DNA of 64,000 bases, taken from the NCBI GenBank assembly GCA_023411555.1, contig JAEYOQ010000026.1:155924-219923 (forward strand), read 5' to 3'. Below are positions 25,835 through 35,232 of the stretch, one piece after another. A program made the position numbers and the translations under genes. The stretch is from Bacillota bacterium (GTDB taxonomy: Bacteria > Bacillota > Clostridia > Lachnospirales > Lachnospiraceae). How positions within the stretch are numbered: position 1 is the stretch's first letter; each line of letters begins with the position of its first letter. The notes under the pieces are model-generated. The model was not told the DNA's origin, searched no databases, and was given only the letters and a program-made list of their open reading frames with translations.

Positions 25835-25863
25835 ACAATACCATAATAATGCTATTATTTCAA
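25835..25863 (-). promoter_or_regulatory. Promoter of the secreted Ig-like gene
   Basis: Read leftwards: TTGAAA, a 17-bp spacer and TATTGT, about 10 bp before the AGGAGG site. It lies in the only AT-rich gap (25815-25882) of the tail module. Confidence 0.55.
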
Positions 25864-25882
25864 CATTTTTACATTTTATTAA

Positions 25883-28213
25883 TTATTTTATAATATTCTC
25901 GAGGTGCATAATGCGTTCGTTTTGTTTTTGTACTATCTTAATCAGCCAAGCTATAAGATTATTATAATGTATTCTATGAGTTTCATCCTTTACATAAAAG
26001 CCGTCGTCGGTATATTTCTTAACGTCCTTTACCTCAATTAGATCATACTCATAAGGGTCAAGACCGTGCGCTTTGAACGCATTCTCTAGTTGCTGTGCTA
26101 TTAAACCAAAAAACATTTTATCACCATGGAACGGAGTTTTGTACCTAAAGCGTTTGGGTTTTAATCCATAAAAAATTTCATCTGGTATATCATCAAGCGA
26201 ATGTATATCATATTTCAATCTGATGTCCGATGTTGTAATTCGCTGATAATTGTTCTGCACATAATTAACACCAGCTGCGTTGTCAAACCCTTGGAAGTCG
26301 ATATTACCATATCCCGTATCTGATGCAGTTATTTCGTTTGTTGTGTGTCCGGAGAGAGAACTGACAGTTCCTGAGCTACTTGCATACCAAACGGCTTGAC
26401 TTCCTACATTGTCTGACGTCACCGGAACTCCATTATTGAGATTGTAGCATGTCATTTTAGCTGCCGATATGCTGCCATCATAAGCCACCATATGTATACT
26501 GCCACCTACATAAAGTTGGGTCGGAACATAAAGTGATGTTACTGACGCATAATCAGCAATCATACCGCCATTAGAGATAGTAACTGTACCATAACCGCCT
26601 GTGGTAGTAAAAGTTCCACCGTTTATCGTGCCACCGTTAATGATGGGCGAATCAATTGATATACCCACCTTAACTGTATCCGCTACTACAGTACCAGTTT
26701 TAAGCACCGCCCCATCAATGCTTGTAATGCCTCCGTTACTATCGAACGTAGCATATCCATTGAAATTAATCTTGTTTGCCTTAATTGTTACCGCTTCAGG
26801 GGAGAGATTGATTGACGATATTACATTATCTTTGCTGACTTTTAGGTTGATTTCCCCGGCCATAACCGTTATCTGCCCACTTAATACTCCCTCGGCTGCT
26901 GTTGCTCTGGTGACTTCTTGCAGGATTTGTCCGGCAACAATCTCAAACTTGGCATCTGTACCGGACGCTAAATCTCCAACCTCAACACGTACACCCTCGA
27001 CATCCTTTTTAATCCGGGTAGTCTTCCCTTGCAACTGGATGATCTCTTTATTTACACCAAAGTTTTGTTCTCTATCTTCGCTACCGGGTGACGAGTATTC
27101 ATCTGTTAATGCCTGGATGCCGGTCAATGTTCTCTGCAGCACATATCCCACCACGGTATCATCCGTTGCAAATTCTAGGGTATCGCCTACCTCGATATAA
27201 GGTAATCCAATACTTTCAGCTTCATACGGTCTATAAGGCCGCTTAGCCATATTACCAAAGGCATTGATTGCTATTTGCTCCAACTCAGCAGCCGACTTGC
27301 CAAACGCTAAGAAGTTGCCTTCGATCACATAAGCATTACTACCACTTCCTACGATTGCCCCGATATCATTTTCATCCGATCGGATTATCAGCTTGTCAAT
27401 CTCCTTAACGGTATGTTCCTCAAATCTTATAGACTGATACATAGCATTGCTGACATTCTCTGAGATGATATCAAATTGAGTGTATGATGTGTTCGTTTCA
27501 GATATCGGATATAGATCATCAGCCGGATATAGTGTCTCGGAAGGGTATAGCCCGTAAGCCGGCTGCAATACTATTCTTCTAAACTTACCGTTTCGATTTA
27601 TATTACCAAAGGCCCCATTCAACTCAACTGTTGCCTCCAGGACCGTACGTCCTGATATCTGAGATGGGTCAATGGTTTTCTCTACTATCATATCATCGTT
27701 GGGGAGAGTTTGAGATACTTCCTCAATCCCAAGGTATGCGAGAAGAGAGCTGCGGAACTGCTTTAGTGTGTATGTCTCGCTACCCGTTGGGAATAATCCG
27801 TTGTACCACCCGGCTACATCAACATCAATGCTCCTTAACTTATCATAGGCAATCACCTCTTTGAAAATTAAATCATCCTGCAGTTTAGCAGAGTCAACCT
27901 TGTACTTACCTAGTGGCACTGTATAACCGGCTATGAGCTGATCGATGGTAAATTCCTTGCCCTTTAGATCGACAGGGGTATTTGCAAGCTTGAACTTGAT
28001 CTGTGAGGCTCTACAGGTGCCAAAGCGGAGATTATCCTCCGCAATGATACCCTCGTCCAATGAAAAACTATCATCAACCACCTGGTCGGTATAGATAGGG
28101 TCCATACCGTCAAAGGAAATTTCTATGTCCTTCGGGGTGATACTATCGGCTAGCGGGAAACGATCATTTCTCAGTATGTTTTTTAGATTTTCATGTACAT
28201 CAATCATAATCAC
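25883..28213 (-). CDS. Tail endopeptidase/tip protein with C-terminal S74 chaperone domain
   Basis: 776 residues. The N-terminal ~330 residues resemble the gp18/prophage endopeptidase tail family that closes the tail tube. The middle is a coiled coil then a repetitive beta region (SPIINGGTINGGTFTTTGGY). The last ~115 residues are a peptidase S74 domain: TSDIRLKYDI with the Ser-Asp... start and FGLIAQQLE. S74 domains trimerise the fibre and then cut themselves off. The gene overlaps its upstream neighbour by 4 bp. Confidence 0.85.
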   Translation of the reverse strand: MIMIDVHENLKNILRNDRFPLADSITPKDIEISFDGMDPIYTDQVVDDSFSLDEGIIAEDNLRFGTCRASQIKFKLANTPVDLKGKEFTIDQLIAGYTVPLGKYKVDSAKLQDDLIFKEVIAYDKLRSIDVDVAGWYNGLFPTGSETYTLKQFRSSLLAYLGIEEVSQTLPNDDMIVEKTIDPSQISGRTVLEATVELNGAFGNINRNGKFRRIVLQPAYGLYPSETLYPADDLYPISETNTSYTQFDIISENVSNAMYQSIRFEEHTVKEIDKLIIRSDENDIGAIVGSGSNAYVIEGNFLAFGKSAAELEQIAINAFGNMAKRPYRPYEAESIGLPYIEVGDTLEFATDDTVVGYVLQRTLTGIQALTDEYSSPGSEDREQNFGVNKEIIQLQGKTTRIKKDVEGVRVEVGDLASGTDAKFEIVAGQILQEVTRATAAEGVLSGQITVMAGEINLKVSKDNVISSINLSPEAVTIKANKINFNGYATFDSNGGITSIDGAVLKTGTVVADTVKVGISIDSPIINGGTINGGTFTTTGGYGTVTISNGGMIADYASVTSLYVPTQLYVGGSIHMVAYDGSISAAKMTCYNLNNGVPVTSDNVGSQAVWYASSSGTVSSLSGHTTNEITASDTGYGNIDFQGFDNAAGVNYVQNNYQRITTSDIRLKYDIHSLDDIPDEIFYGLKPKRFRYKTPFHGDKMFFGLIAQQLENAFKAHGLDPYEYDLIEVKDVKKYTDDGFYVKDETHRIHYNNLIAWLIKIVQKQNERIMHLENIIK

Positions 28214-28611
28214 TCACTCCCATAGTCGATAAATTCAAACTCCAAAGGTTCGTAATAAAAGTTACCTGCTTTATCAATGTGTTTTATTGTATACTCCACA
28301 TCGGGTACATAGCAAACCATGGTTTGATAAGCATTCTTTTCATCATTCCATACCTGGGCTGTTACCTTGTCGCGGTTAGGAAAAAACGCTTGAACTATCA
28401 ATTTTTGCCCATATGTAAGATAATCCTTGGTTTTTACCTTTATGGTAGTCTTTTTTGCCGGCAATATACCTCTCTGAGTGACGCCTCGGCCATCTGTATA
28501 GCTATTCTTATCTTGTCTGCGATCAGGTATATTACTATAGCCGCTAGGCGCAAGAAGGGAGTTCGGAAATACAGTGCTTCCGACCTTTAATACATATCCG
28601 TTTCCTGTCAT
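28210..28611 (-). CDS. Phage tail protein, probable distal-tail or hub partner
   Basis: 133 residues, starting MTGNGYVLKVGSTVFPNSLL and rich in beta strands, with an SYTDGRGVTQRG segment. Proteins of this size between tape measure and tail endopeptidase are usually in the DUF6711 group. Role inferred from position. Confidence 0.7.
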   Translation of the reverse strand: MTGNGYVLKVGSTVFPNSLLAPSGYSNIPDRRQDKNSYTDGRGVTQRGILPAKKTTIKVKTKDYLTYGQKLIVQAFFPNRDKVTAQVWNDEKNAYQTMVCYVPDVEYTIKHIDKAGNFYYEPLEFEFIDYGSE

Positions 28612-28622
28612 AGTTTCCCTCC

Positions 28623-31586
28623 TTAATGTACAAACACAGCATTTCCTGTGGTCTTGTAGTTCTCATTTTCGGCTGCCCTGACAAGTCTAAATACCCCCCT
28701 TGCATCACCTTCAAGATGGATATGTATTTCCCCAACGCCAAGGCTTCCAGTCCTGCTCAACACATTTTCTAATGCACGCTCAATAGTCGATAGTGGAGAG
28801 ACAACCTCTGCTTCTCGCTTATTATCGCCCAGGATAGCTGCAAACTCGCCATAATTCTTAGGTACTACAGTACCGGTTGCCAGTTTTGGTATTTTAGGTA
28901 CCGATAAAGGATTAACAGACCAAAGTCCGCTGAATGGGCTGATCCCCATGATTGATATATCCCGTATTTTATTCAACATTCCGTTAATTGCATTAAACGG
29001 TACTGATATGATAGTATTAATACCGTCAATCAATCTATTAACAACCGCTTTAAATGTATCTCCTATGCCTTCCTTAATTCCATCAAATATTTTGCCTCCA
29101 GTAGAAAATACATTCTTAACATTAGTCCATGCCTCTGTAAACGTATCCTTAAACCATGTCGTCACACCACTAAAGCATGACTTGATATCAGACCAGATAC
29201 CTGAGAAATGATTTGATATTGCAGTTGTGCTAAATACTGACTTGATCTTGTTCAAAGCGGATGTAAACTTATCACTAAACCATGTCGGTAAATTCGTGAA
29301 GAATGACTTTATGTTCTTGACCAGATCGCTAAACTTGGTTTTTACAGTATCGATCAGTGATTCGATGCCGTTTGCCAACCCCTGAATTATATATTTGCCG
29401 ATTTCCATCATTACGGTACTTGGGCTATGTATACCAAACAGCTTTTTGATGTTATCAACAATTGGATTGAAAATATGTTCCTTTACCCACTTCCATGCAT
29501 TGCCTAATATCTCACTCAGGGTTATCCCTTCGCTTAATCCATCCGCAATATTTTTTCCGATTGTCTCGCCTATGCCAAAGATAAACGAAACAAGACCATT
29601 AAAAGCTGCTACAAGTAAGTCAATAAGTTTTCCGGCCAATCCAAGCCAATCAATATTGCTTATCATGTCGCCGATTGTATTCCCAAGACCCTGCCAGTCG
29701 ATACTTTTTATAGCAGTAATGCAGGTATCTAGTAGCCCCTTTGCAAGACTAGAGGCGCCCTTTGCAAGCTTTATCCAGTCGGTTGTCGTTAAAAAGTTAT
29801 TTATTCCATCCGCTATGCTAAGTCCAAATCCTGACCAGTCAAAAGTGGTAATAAGCCCATACGCTGTGTTGATGGCCATATTTAAAGCGTTACCAATTGC
29901 CTTGCCTACATCTGCCCAATTAGTATTTGATATTGCAGTGTTAAGGCTGGATGCTATATTACTGCCAAATCCTGTCCAATTAACAGACTTATAAAAATTA
30001 TTTATGTAGTTTGATAGCGAATTGATCCCGTTAGAAATTAACTGTCCAATTCCTGTCCAGTTTATCTTGTTGATGGCAGATTGTAGCCCTGTGCCCATGC
30101 TCGTACCAAGCTTGCTCCAATCAACCCCTGCTACTAAAGTATTAGCAAACGTAACAGCTGTATTAATGCCGTTTCCTATTGCATCTCCTATGGTCGCCCA
30201 ATCGAGTCCACCCACAAAGCCATTAACTCCAGTGTACAGGCTTTTTGCCATATCCTTGGCTACAGATTGTAATTTGCTCCAATCTATATGTTCTACAAGC
30301 TGGTTGATCTTACTGGCTATAATTCCACCTATTTCAGTAAAGTCAGCCTCGGACCAAGCTTTTTTCAACTGTTCCACAAAGCCAGATACATCTTCCGATG
30401 TTTCGATATCAGTTGAAAAATTTGGCTTTATTTCGTTCGAACTACTGCCTGATGATTCACTGTCTGATATCACATTGAGTTTATCTATGCTTGACAGTTG
30501 CTTATTAGCATCCTTAGAGGCTTTGGCGGTATCCTCTAGTGCTTTCGCTTGCTCATATTGAGATTTCGCCGCTGCTTGACTAGCCTGTACAGACTTCCCA
30601 AACATCATAGAGGTAAACTGCGCGAGATGCCCTGTAAGTTTAACAAGCCCATTCATCAGCGCATTGATAGCCGGCATAGCTGCTTCAAAAATAGGTTGAA
30701 ATGCGGTATATAAATTACCTTTTACCTTAGAAAGGTTCGAGACGAACGTATCGTTTGTCTGCATTGCGGACCACATGGTTTTAACTAGGCTACGGAATAT
30801 TCTGCTAATACCCTGATAAAGAATAACAGATTTCAACACCCTACCTATGCTCATGCCGAACTTGTTTGCTCCCTTTTGCCCTCTGGAAAAAAGGCTGTTC
30901 ATCCTGCGCAAACCTGATAGTAGGCCGCCCATTGCCTTCCCTGCTCCCGACACCAGTTTCCCTAATTTTCCGAATACTGACCCAGCGATACCGCCAAGCT
31001 TTTTCATTCCAGACCATGCTCTTGATACGGCTGAGGTAATCCCCCCTAACGCTTTTGACACCCTTGAACTTGACGATGCGTTCTGGCTTTCTTTATCAGA
31101 TACTTCAGACAGCCTAGCTTTATATTCGCTTAATTTCCCTTTAAGCAGTTCGTACTTACTCTGCATATCTGCAAGCTTTGTCGCATCTCCACCAATAGTA
31201 AATGCTCCACCACTTGCTTCGAGCTCTTTCATATCTTCTCTGGCCGCATTAAGAGTCTTTCTAGCATCTTCTATTTTCCACTGTAGATTTTTCCATGCGG
31301 CGCCCTTGAGATTAGCTCCCGTATCCTTCATGCGTTGTTCTATTTCGAGATACTTGTCAAGCTTTTTTTGTGTTTCGGTGATCTGCTTCTGGATCTCCTG
31401 ATACTCTTGGGTTGGCGCTTTGGCATTGCTCAAATCATTCATGGCCTGCTCGAGCTTCGCCATCTCCTGCTGCGTCTTCTTTATTACATTCTGTAGCCTT
31501 ATCTGCTTGCTGGACATTTTCTGGATACCTTCTACAAATCCACTGTCGTCCACCTTTGTATCAAACGTTAATGACCCATCTGCCAT
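28623..31586 (-). CDS. Tail tape-measure protein
   Basis: 987 residues from the ATG after AGGAGG (a GTG three codons earlier overlaps that site). N-terminal coiled coil (residues ~15-180), a basic glycine-rich stretch, a hydrophobic region around 300-330, then about ten tandem repeats built on (D/N)W..(I/L/F)G between residues ~430 and 690. Late helices and an LEGDARGVFRLVRAAENENY-like terminus follow. Tape-measure length sets tail length; at roughly 0.15 nm per residue this predicts a tail near 150 nm (rule of thumb). Confidence 0.92.
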   Translation of the reverse strand: MADGSLTFDTKVDDSGFVEGIQKMSSKQIRLQNVIKKTQQEMAKLEQAMNDLSNAKAPTQEYQEIQKQITETQKKLDKYLEIEQRMKDTGANLKGAAWKNLQWKIEDARKTLNAAREDMKELEASGGAFTIGGDATKLADMQSKYELLKGKLSEYKARLSEVSDKESQNASSSSRVSKALGGITSAVSRAWSGMKKLGGIAGSVFGKLGKLVSGAGKAMGGLLSGLRRMNSLFSRGQKGANKFGMSIGRVLKSVILYQGISRIFRSLVKTMWSAMQTNDTFVSNLSKVKGNLYTAFQPIFEAAMPAINALMNGLVKLTGHLAQFTSMMFGKSVQASQAAAKSQYEQAKALEDTAKASKDANKQLSSIDKLNVISDSESSGSSSNEIKPNFSTDIETSEDVSGFVEQLKKAWSEADFTEIGGIIASKINQLVEHIDWSKLQSVAKDMAKSLYTGVNGFVGGLDWATIGDAIGNGINTAVTFANTLVAGVDWSKLGTSMGTGLQSAINKINWTGIGQLISNGINSLSNYINNFYKSVNWTGFGSNIASSLNTAISNTNWADVGKAIGNALNMAINTAYGLITTFDWSGFGLSIADGINNFLTTTDWIKLAKGASSLAKGLLDTCITAIKSIDWQGLGNTIGDMISNIDWLGLAGKLIDLLVAAFNGLVSFIFGIGETIGKNIADGLSEGITLSEILGNAWKWVKEHIFNPIVDNIKKLFGIHSPSTVMMEIGKYIIQGLANGIESLIDTVKTKFSDLVKNIKSFFTNLPTWFSDKFTSALNKIKSVFSTTAISNHFSGIWSDIKSCFSGVTTWFKDTFTEAWTNVKNVFSTGGKIFDGIKEGIGDTFKAVVNRLIDGINTIISVPFNAINGMLNKIRDISIMGISPFSGLWSVNPLSVPKIPKLATGTVVPKNYGEFAAILGDNKREAEVVSPLSTIERALENVLSRTGSLGVGEIHIHLEGDARGVFRLVRAAENENYKTTGNAVFVH

Positions 31587-31598
31587 AGCAATCACCTC

Positions 31599-32150
31599 CT
31601 AACTTGTTAATTTATTAAGGCGGTCATATTCTTCCTGCTCTTCCACCGAAAGCTTAGTTTCAAGTTTGATTAGCTTCTTATTACGTCTATAAAATTCCTG
31701 CTCGGCCTTATCTAGCTTTTGACCGGTATTTAGTTTGTTGCGTATATTTACTACAGTAGAAAAAAAGCCCTCTCCAATTCCTTGGAAAAGACCTATAAAA
31801 GACCAAAAATGCATATATTTTTCTGCCCTAACTTCTCGCCCAGCAACCTTATTTATTTCGGCGAATATCATCTGCTCGTCTTTTTGCCAATCATACACCG
31901 GCTTTTTGCTTTGGTTATCATCATTTAAACTATCGCCACAATTCAGAAACCAAATAGCCTTCTCAATTGCTTCATCCACATTTTCTGGTGCTTCTTTATA
32001 AAGGATTCGCAGCATTATATCGTAGGCCTCATGTATTGAGTTATCGGGATCGTTAAAAGCTTCGAGTATTAGTAAGCAGTTGCGATAATCTGTCCTAATG
32101 TCGTATGGCTTCCCATCCACGATTAATTGCCTTGGTAATTGCCCAATCAT
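31599..32150 (-). CDS. Gp15-like tail assembly protein
   Basis: 183 residues: LIVDGKPYDIRTDYRNCLLI and LRILYKEAPENVDEAIEKAI are typical of the bacteriophage Gp15 family, which sits just before the tape-measure gene and acts in tail assembly. A coiled coil ends the protein. The 4-bp overlap with the upstream gene is the position where many phages make a frameshifted tail chaperone; I saw no slippery site. Confidence 0.78.
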   Translation of the reverse strand: MIGQLPRQLIVDGKPYDIRTDYRNCLLILEAFNDPDNSIHEAYDIMLRILYKEAPENVDEAIEKAIWFLNCGDSLNDDNQSKKPVYDWQKDEQMIFAEINKVAGREVRAEKYMHFWSFIGLFQGIGEGFFSTVVNIRNKLNTGQKLDKAEQEFYRRNKKLIKLETKLSVEEQEEYDRLNKLTS

Positions 32151-32584
32151 TCAGGTAACACCTGACTTGTATATTTGTCCGCCTGCTTCTTGGATGCTTC
32201 AGCCGCCTTATCAAGCTCCTCGTTGATTACCGGAATAATCATATCTAAGAAACTCTCGATAAAATACTTTCCACCATCCGCAACCACGTTAAGACAATGC
32301 AATTCCTTAAATACAGTTGATGATACATCGGAGTTAAATAAATAATTCAGCTGCTCTTTGATCTTATCGTCAATCTCAGTAATGCGGTCAATTGCATTAT
32401 CCTCATTATCAGATGCAATCTGCTCGGCAGCATCAATATACTCTGCGATTTTTCTCTGAACTTCTTTGGCTCGCTTGCCAATATTGAAATCCCTTGGATA
32501 TATACTGATCGTTCCAAGTAGTTTTCCATTTTCGTCCTCTATTTCATAGTTTTTTACACCGGTATTTAGTGTTAATCTCGACAT
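32147..32584 (-). CDS. Tail assembly chaperone-like protein
   Basis: 145 residues, MSRLTLNTGVKNYEIEDENG then mostly helical and acidic. It lies between the tail-tube gene and the Gp15-like gene, the usual place of tail chaperones. The KISIYPRDFNIG-like strand and long helix match Clostridial phage proteins of this position. No firm family name. Confidence 0.68.
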   Translation of the reverse strand: MSRLTLNTGVKNYEIEDENGKLLGTISIYPRDFNIGKRAKEVQRKIAEYIDAAEQIASDNEDNAIDRITEIDDKIKEQLNYLFNSDVSSTVFKELHCLNVVADGGKYFIESFLDMIIPVINEELDKAAEASKKQADKYTSQVLPE

Positions 32585-32653
32585 AATATCCCTCCTTAAT
32601 ATGGGCAGCGGAAGGAGGAACCGCCGCCCACCAAACTAAAGTTTACAGACTAC

Positions 32654-33415
32654 TTAAGCACCGACAACTACCGGCGTAACCGCAGAAGCTGCCACTACCT
32701 TAGAAGCGGTAACAGCTACTACAACGATGTATTGACCAGCGGCTGTTGTGATTGCAGTTCCGGTTGTTAAAGCGGTATAACCCGAAGAAGGCTCCTCGTA
32801 ATACGCGGCTGTTACACTAGGGCCAACCTTATACATCAATGTTGATCCAGCGGGTTCGCCTATTACATCGCTTACTTTGGTAGTAGTAGTTGTACCACCC
32901 TTGATCACTTCGATAATCAATGTGCTAAGAACGCCGGCATCAGGTGTAAAAGTTTTTGTGGCAGTGTTAAACTTGCCCTTTACTCTGTTGCCGATCAAGT
33001 GCACGTTAAACGGGATTTGCAAACCGGATGTGTCACCTCCGTAGGAAACGAGTTCAATAATTGCATCTTCTCTGTATGCCACAAAGACACCGGCTGATGT
33101 CTCTTCCCATAAGTGCACATCAAGTACGTGTGTCAGCAGATCGTCAAGCGTCTGTCTCTCATCATAAATCTTCTGCAGCCTATTAAACAACGCATCTCCT
33201 ACCTTTGCATAGTACGGTTCGATGGAAGCCTGAGGCTCATATCCGTCTATGCTTGTAGTTGTGTTGCCGGTGATGTCCTTAACTGTCTCTACATTGGCAT
33301 TCATTTCAATGTTAAACTCTTCTACAAGGTCGCCTACTCTTACATAGTTTGGCACCAATTGCGTAGTATCTGCGTCAACATAATGAGCCAAGTAATGTCT
33401 CTTAATCTTTACCAT
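32654..33415 (-). CDS. Major tail tube protein
   Basis: 253 residues. The first ~165 residues (EEFNIEMNANVETVKDITGN, DALFNRLQKIYDERQTLDDL) are typical of tube proteins of Firmicute siphophages. A threonine-rich C-terminal part of ~80 residues resembles an Ig-like decoration that would project from the tail surface. Its position between tail terminator and chaperone supports the call. Confidence 0.82.
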   Translation of the reverse strand: MVKIKRHYLAHYVDADTTQLVPNYVRVGDLVEEFNIEMNANVETVKDITGNTTTSIDGYEPQASIEPYYAKVGDALFNRLQKIYDERQTLDDLLTHVLDVHLWEETSAGVFVAYREDAIIELVSYGGDTSGLQIPFNVHLIGNRVKGKFNTATKTFTPDAGVLSTLIIEVIKGGTTTTTKVSDVIGEPAGSTLMYKVGPSVTAAYYEEPSSGYTALTTGTAITTAAGQYIVVVAVTASKVVAASAVTPVVVGA

Positions 33416-33867
33416 TATAGTAATACCTCGCTTTCTAAGTGATATTGAGCGTAAATCTGTATCTGGTAAGTTACCGGACCGCTTAGAGTGCCTTCCTGGT
33501 ATCCGTAAAGCATACCATTAGCACTACTAAGCTTGGTTAGTGTGCCGGTTACAGTCTGCTCGTTTATAGTTACCTCTATGGCCTGGCCTGTTGCAGCTTT
33601 CTCCAGCCAATAAGCCAGATCCAATAAAAAAGTGCTATTTGCCAATCTCTGATAATCATTAAAACCATCAAAGTTAGCATATAGCACGAAGTTATGTTGC
33701 CTCTCCTGATTGCCAAGGATATCTTCTTTCAGTAGCTGGTCTCCTGTGGGATACAACCCACAACAACCGCTACCAGCATCGTTAAAATCCACATCCACGC
33801 CCTTATTAAGATTAGATATCTGTGGAAATTCTGTAAGTGTTTGCTTAACTAATTCGATTATGTTCAT
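33415..33867 (-). CDS. Tail terminator / minor capsid-like protein
   Basis: 150 residues: MNIIELVKQTLTEFPQISN followed by CCGLYPTGDQLLKEDILGNQ. This family is often annotated as minor capsid or tail terminator and caps the tube at the head end. It overlaps both neighbours by 1-4 bp, as in a tightly packed structural operon. Confidence 0.72.
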   Translation of the reverse strand: MNIIELVKQTLTEFPQISNLNKGVDVDFNDAGSGCCGLYPTGDQLLKEDILGNQERQHNFVLYANFDGFNDYQRLANSTFLLDLAYWLEKAATGQAIEVTINEQTVTGTLTKLSSANGMLYGYQEGTLSGPVTYQIQIYAQYHLESEVLL

Positions 33868-34289
33868 ATTGCACCTGCCACCTTCCGGGCCCCATTGAGA
33901 ATATTCTCTTTGTGATCAGCTTTCATCCTTTCGAACCAAAACGGGCCTGCCTTAGGATGCTTGCTTTTATCGTGCTTCAAATCCTTATCAGTGAGCACCT
34001 TCTTCTCGCCTTTTCTGGCCCATGCGCTTCCGGTTATAGAAGATACCATCAACTTTCCGTAATACTGGTACCTACCATAAGGAGTAATCTGATTGATTTC
34101 GCCACTACCTATTTTAGTTCCAATGGTTGCACTCTTTTCAAGTACTCCATTCCTCATAGGAGTATATGGAACCATCAGACGAATGCACTCTTGGTCAATG
34201 AATTTTTGCACTGGCCCCATAGGCTGTAGACCTCTGTTCTTAAGCAGTATGTCAGTGGATTTTATCTCTAAGCGTCCGTTGAACTGCAT
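33864..34289 (-). CDS. HK97 gp10-like / minor capsid protein
   Basis: 141 residues with RLMVPYTPMRNGVLEKSATI, NQITPYGRYQYYGKLM and KHPKAGPFWFERMKADHKEN, the signature of the minor_capsid_2/gp10 group of head-tail joining proteins. Confidence 0.78.
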   Translation of the reverse strand: MQFNGRLEIKSTDILLKNRGLQPMGPVQKFIDQECIRLMVPYTPMRNGVLEKSATIGTKIGSGEINQITPYGRYQYYGKLMVSSITGSAWARKGEKKVLTDKDLKHDKSKHPKAGPFWFERMKADHKENILNGARKVAGAI

Positions 34290-34297
34290 CTGATCAC

Positions 34298-34687
34298 CTA
34301 CTTACACATAATTTGGTAGTGCTGCATGTTCCGACTGCCGTAAAGTTTGCCATCAGCTACAGTCACCGCATAGACATCATGTGTAGCTTTTAAGGCTGTC
34401 AATGAGGCGGCAATTGTCTGAGGAGAAGTGTTATTGAACTCGGTCAATACCTCTCCTTTAACAACTAGGTCCTTACTCGTAGTAAAGTTTAAGTCATCAG
34501 GAACATTCTCGACAGGAATAAACACCTTCACGGAATCTGCCGAGACTAATCCGGTTTTCTCGATGTTGCTTTGCTTTACTTCTTGCCAAAACACGCCTTT
34601 CTTGCCGAATACGCCCTTTATAACGGTTCTGGTGTATTTTCCGTCCTTACCGCACGAATATAGCGTCATATCTGCATTGGTATACAT
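34298..34687 (-). CDS. Minor capsid / head-tail joining protein
   Basis: 129 residues beginning MYTNADMTLYSCGKDGKYTR with a FGKKGVFWQEVKQSN segment. Proteins with this start occupy the slot between connector and gp10 in many Clostridial phages and are termed putative minor capsid proteins. Beta-rich and soluble. Confidence 0.7.
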   Translation of the reverse strand: MYTNADMTLYSCGKDGKYTRTVIKGVFGKKGVFWQEVKQSNIEKTGLVSADSVKVFIPVENVPDDLNFTTSKDLVVKGEVLTEFNNTSPQTIAASLTALKATHDVYAVTVADGKLYGSRNMQHYQIMCK

Positions 34688-34688
34688 A

Positions 34689-35057
34689 TCAGCACCCCCG
34701 ATACAATAAGCCGGTCATGGCAAGCCAGTTATAAATAATACCCTTGATGGTTGATTGTTTGATATCCTCGGCAGTTTGGCCGGATACGTAAGTCACGGAA
34801 AACTCTCCAACTTTTTCAGATGATATATTCTGGTCGTGGCCGCTGTTATCTTGCTTGTAAAGATACTCTGCAAGCTCACAGCAACACATCTTGACTTCAT
34901 CAGGGATATTATCTTCATGAACCCGGTTGAATGTATACCTTTTAATCTCTTGGGTGGCTTTCCGGGCATAAAAATCAAAAGAGGCAGTGTCAATAACCGC
35001 CTCTTTGCCAACTGAGTATGTCTCTTCGTAATATGTAATATCTGCATAGTTAGTCAT
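34689..35057 (-). CDS. Head-tail connector protein (gp6-like)
   Basis: 122 residues from the ATG 8 bp after GGAGG. YADITYYEETYSVGKEAVID, then FYARKATQEIKRYTFNRV and a C-terminal LAMTGLLYRGC are the helix-bundle pattern of the adaptor that docks below the portal. Confidence 0.8.
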   Translation of the reverse strand: MTNYADITYYEETYSVGKEAVIDTASFDFYARKATQEIKRYTFNRVHEDNIPDEVKMCCCELAEYLYKQDNSGHDQNISSEKVGEFSVTYVSGQTAEDIKQSTIKGIIYNWLAMTGLLYRGC

Positions 35058-35074
35058 TGGCACCGCCTCCTTAA

Positions 35075-35221
35075 TTATTCATTATCTTGCTTCGTGGTGT
35101 GCTTTTCTGCGATATGTTTTTCTAATCCGTCTTTGGTCTTGTACTCTTTTCCACACTCAGGACAAACAAATATTTCCGCCTGTTCTTCGGGTTCGAGTAT
35201 TAATCCAACTGTTCTTCCCAT
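35075..35221 (-). CDS. 48-residue protein with a C2H2-type zinc finger
   Basis: A small gene with an AAGGAGG site 6 bp before its ATG, lying between capsid and connector genes. It starts MGRTVGLILEPEEQ and then has CPECGKEYKTKDGLEKHIAE followed by KH. The spacing Cys-x2-Cys-x12-His-x4-His is that of a classical zinc finger, with Tyr and Leu at the usual core positions. C2H2 fingers are uncommon in bacteria but occur in short phage proteins. It may bind DNA or stabilise the head; function unknown. Confidence 0.75.
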   Translation of the reverse strand: MGRTVGLILEPEEQAEIFVCPECGKEYKTKDGLEKHIAEKHTTKQDNE

Positions 35222-35232
35222 GGTAAACCTCC

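Noticed and set aside
26601..27200. 199-codon + strand frame opposite the tail endopeptidase gene
   Set aside because: Antisense to a well-supported gene with recognisable domains; no start signal.
29395..30561. Long + strand open frames (199 and 179 codons) opposite the tape-measure gene
   Set aside because: Antisense shadows of a repetitive gene; no ribosome sites, composition reflects the opposite strand.
32147..32160. Programmed frameshift between the tail chaperone-like gene and the Gp15-like gene
   Set aside because: The 4-bp overlap is suggestive but no X XXY YYZ slippery heptamer was found at the junction.
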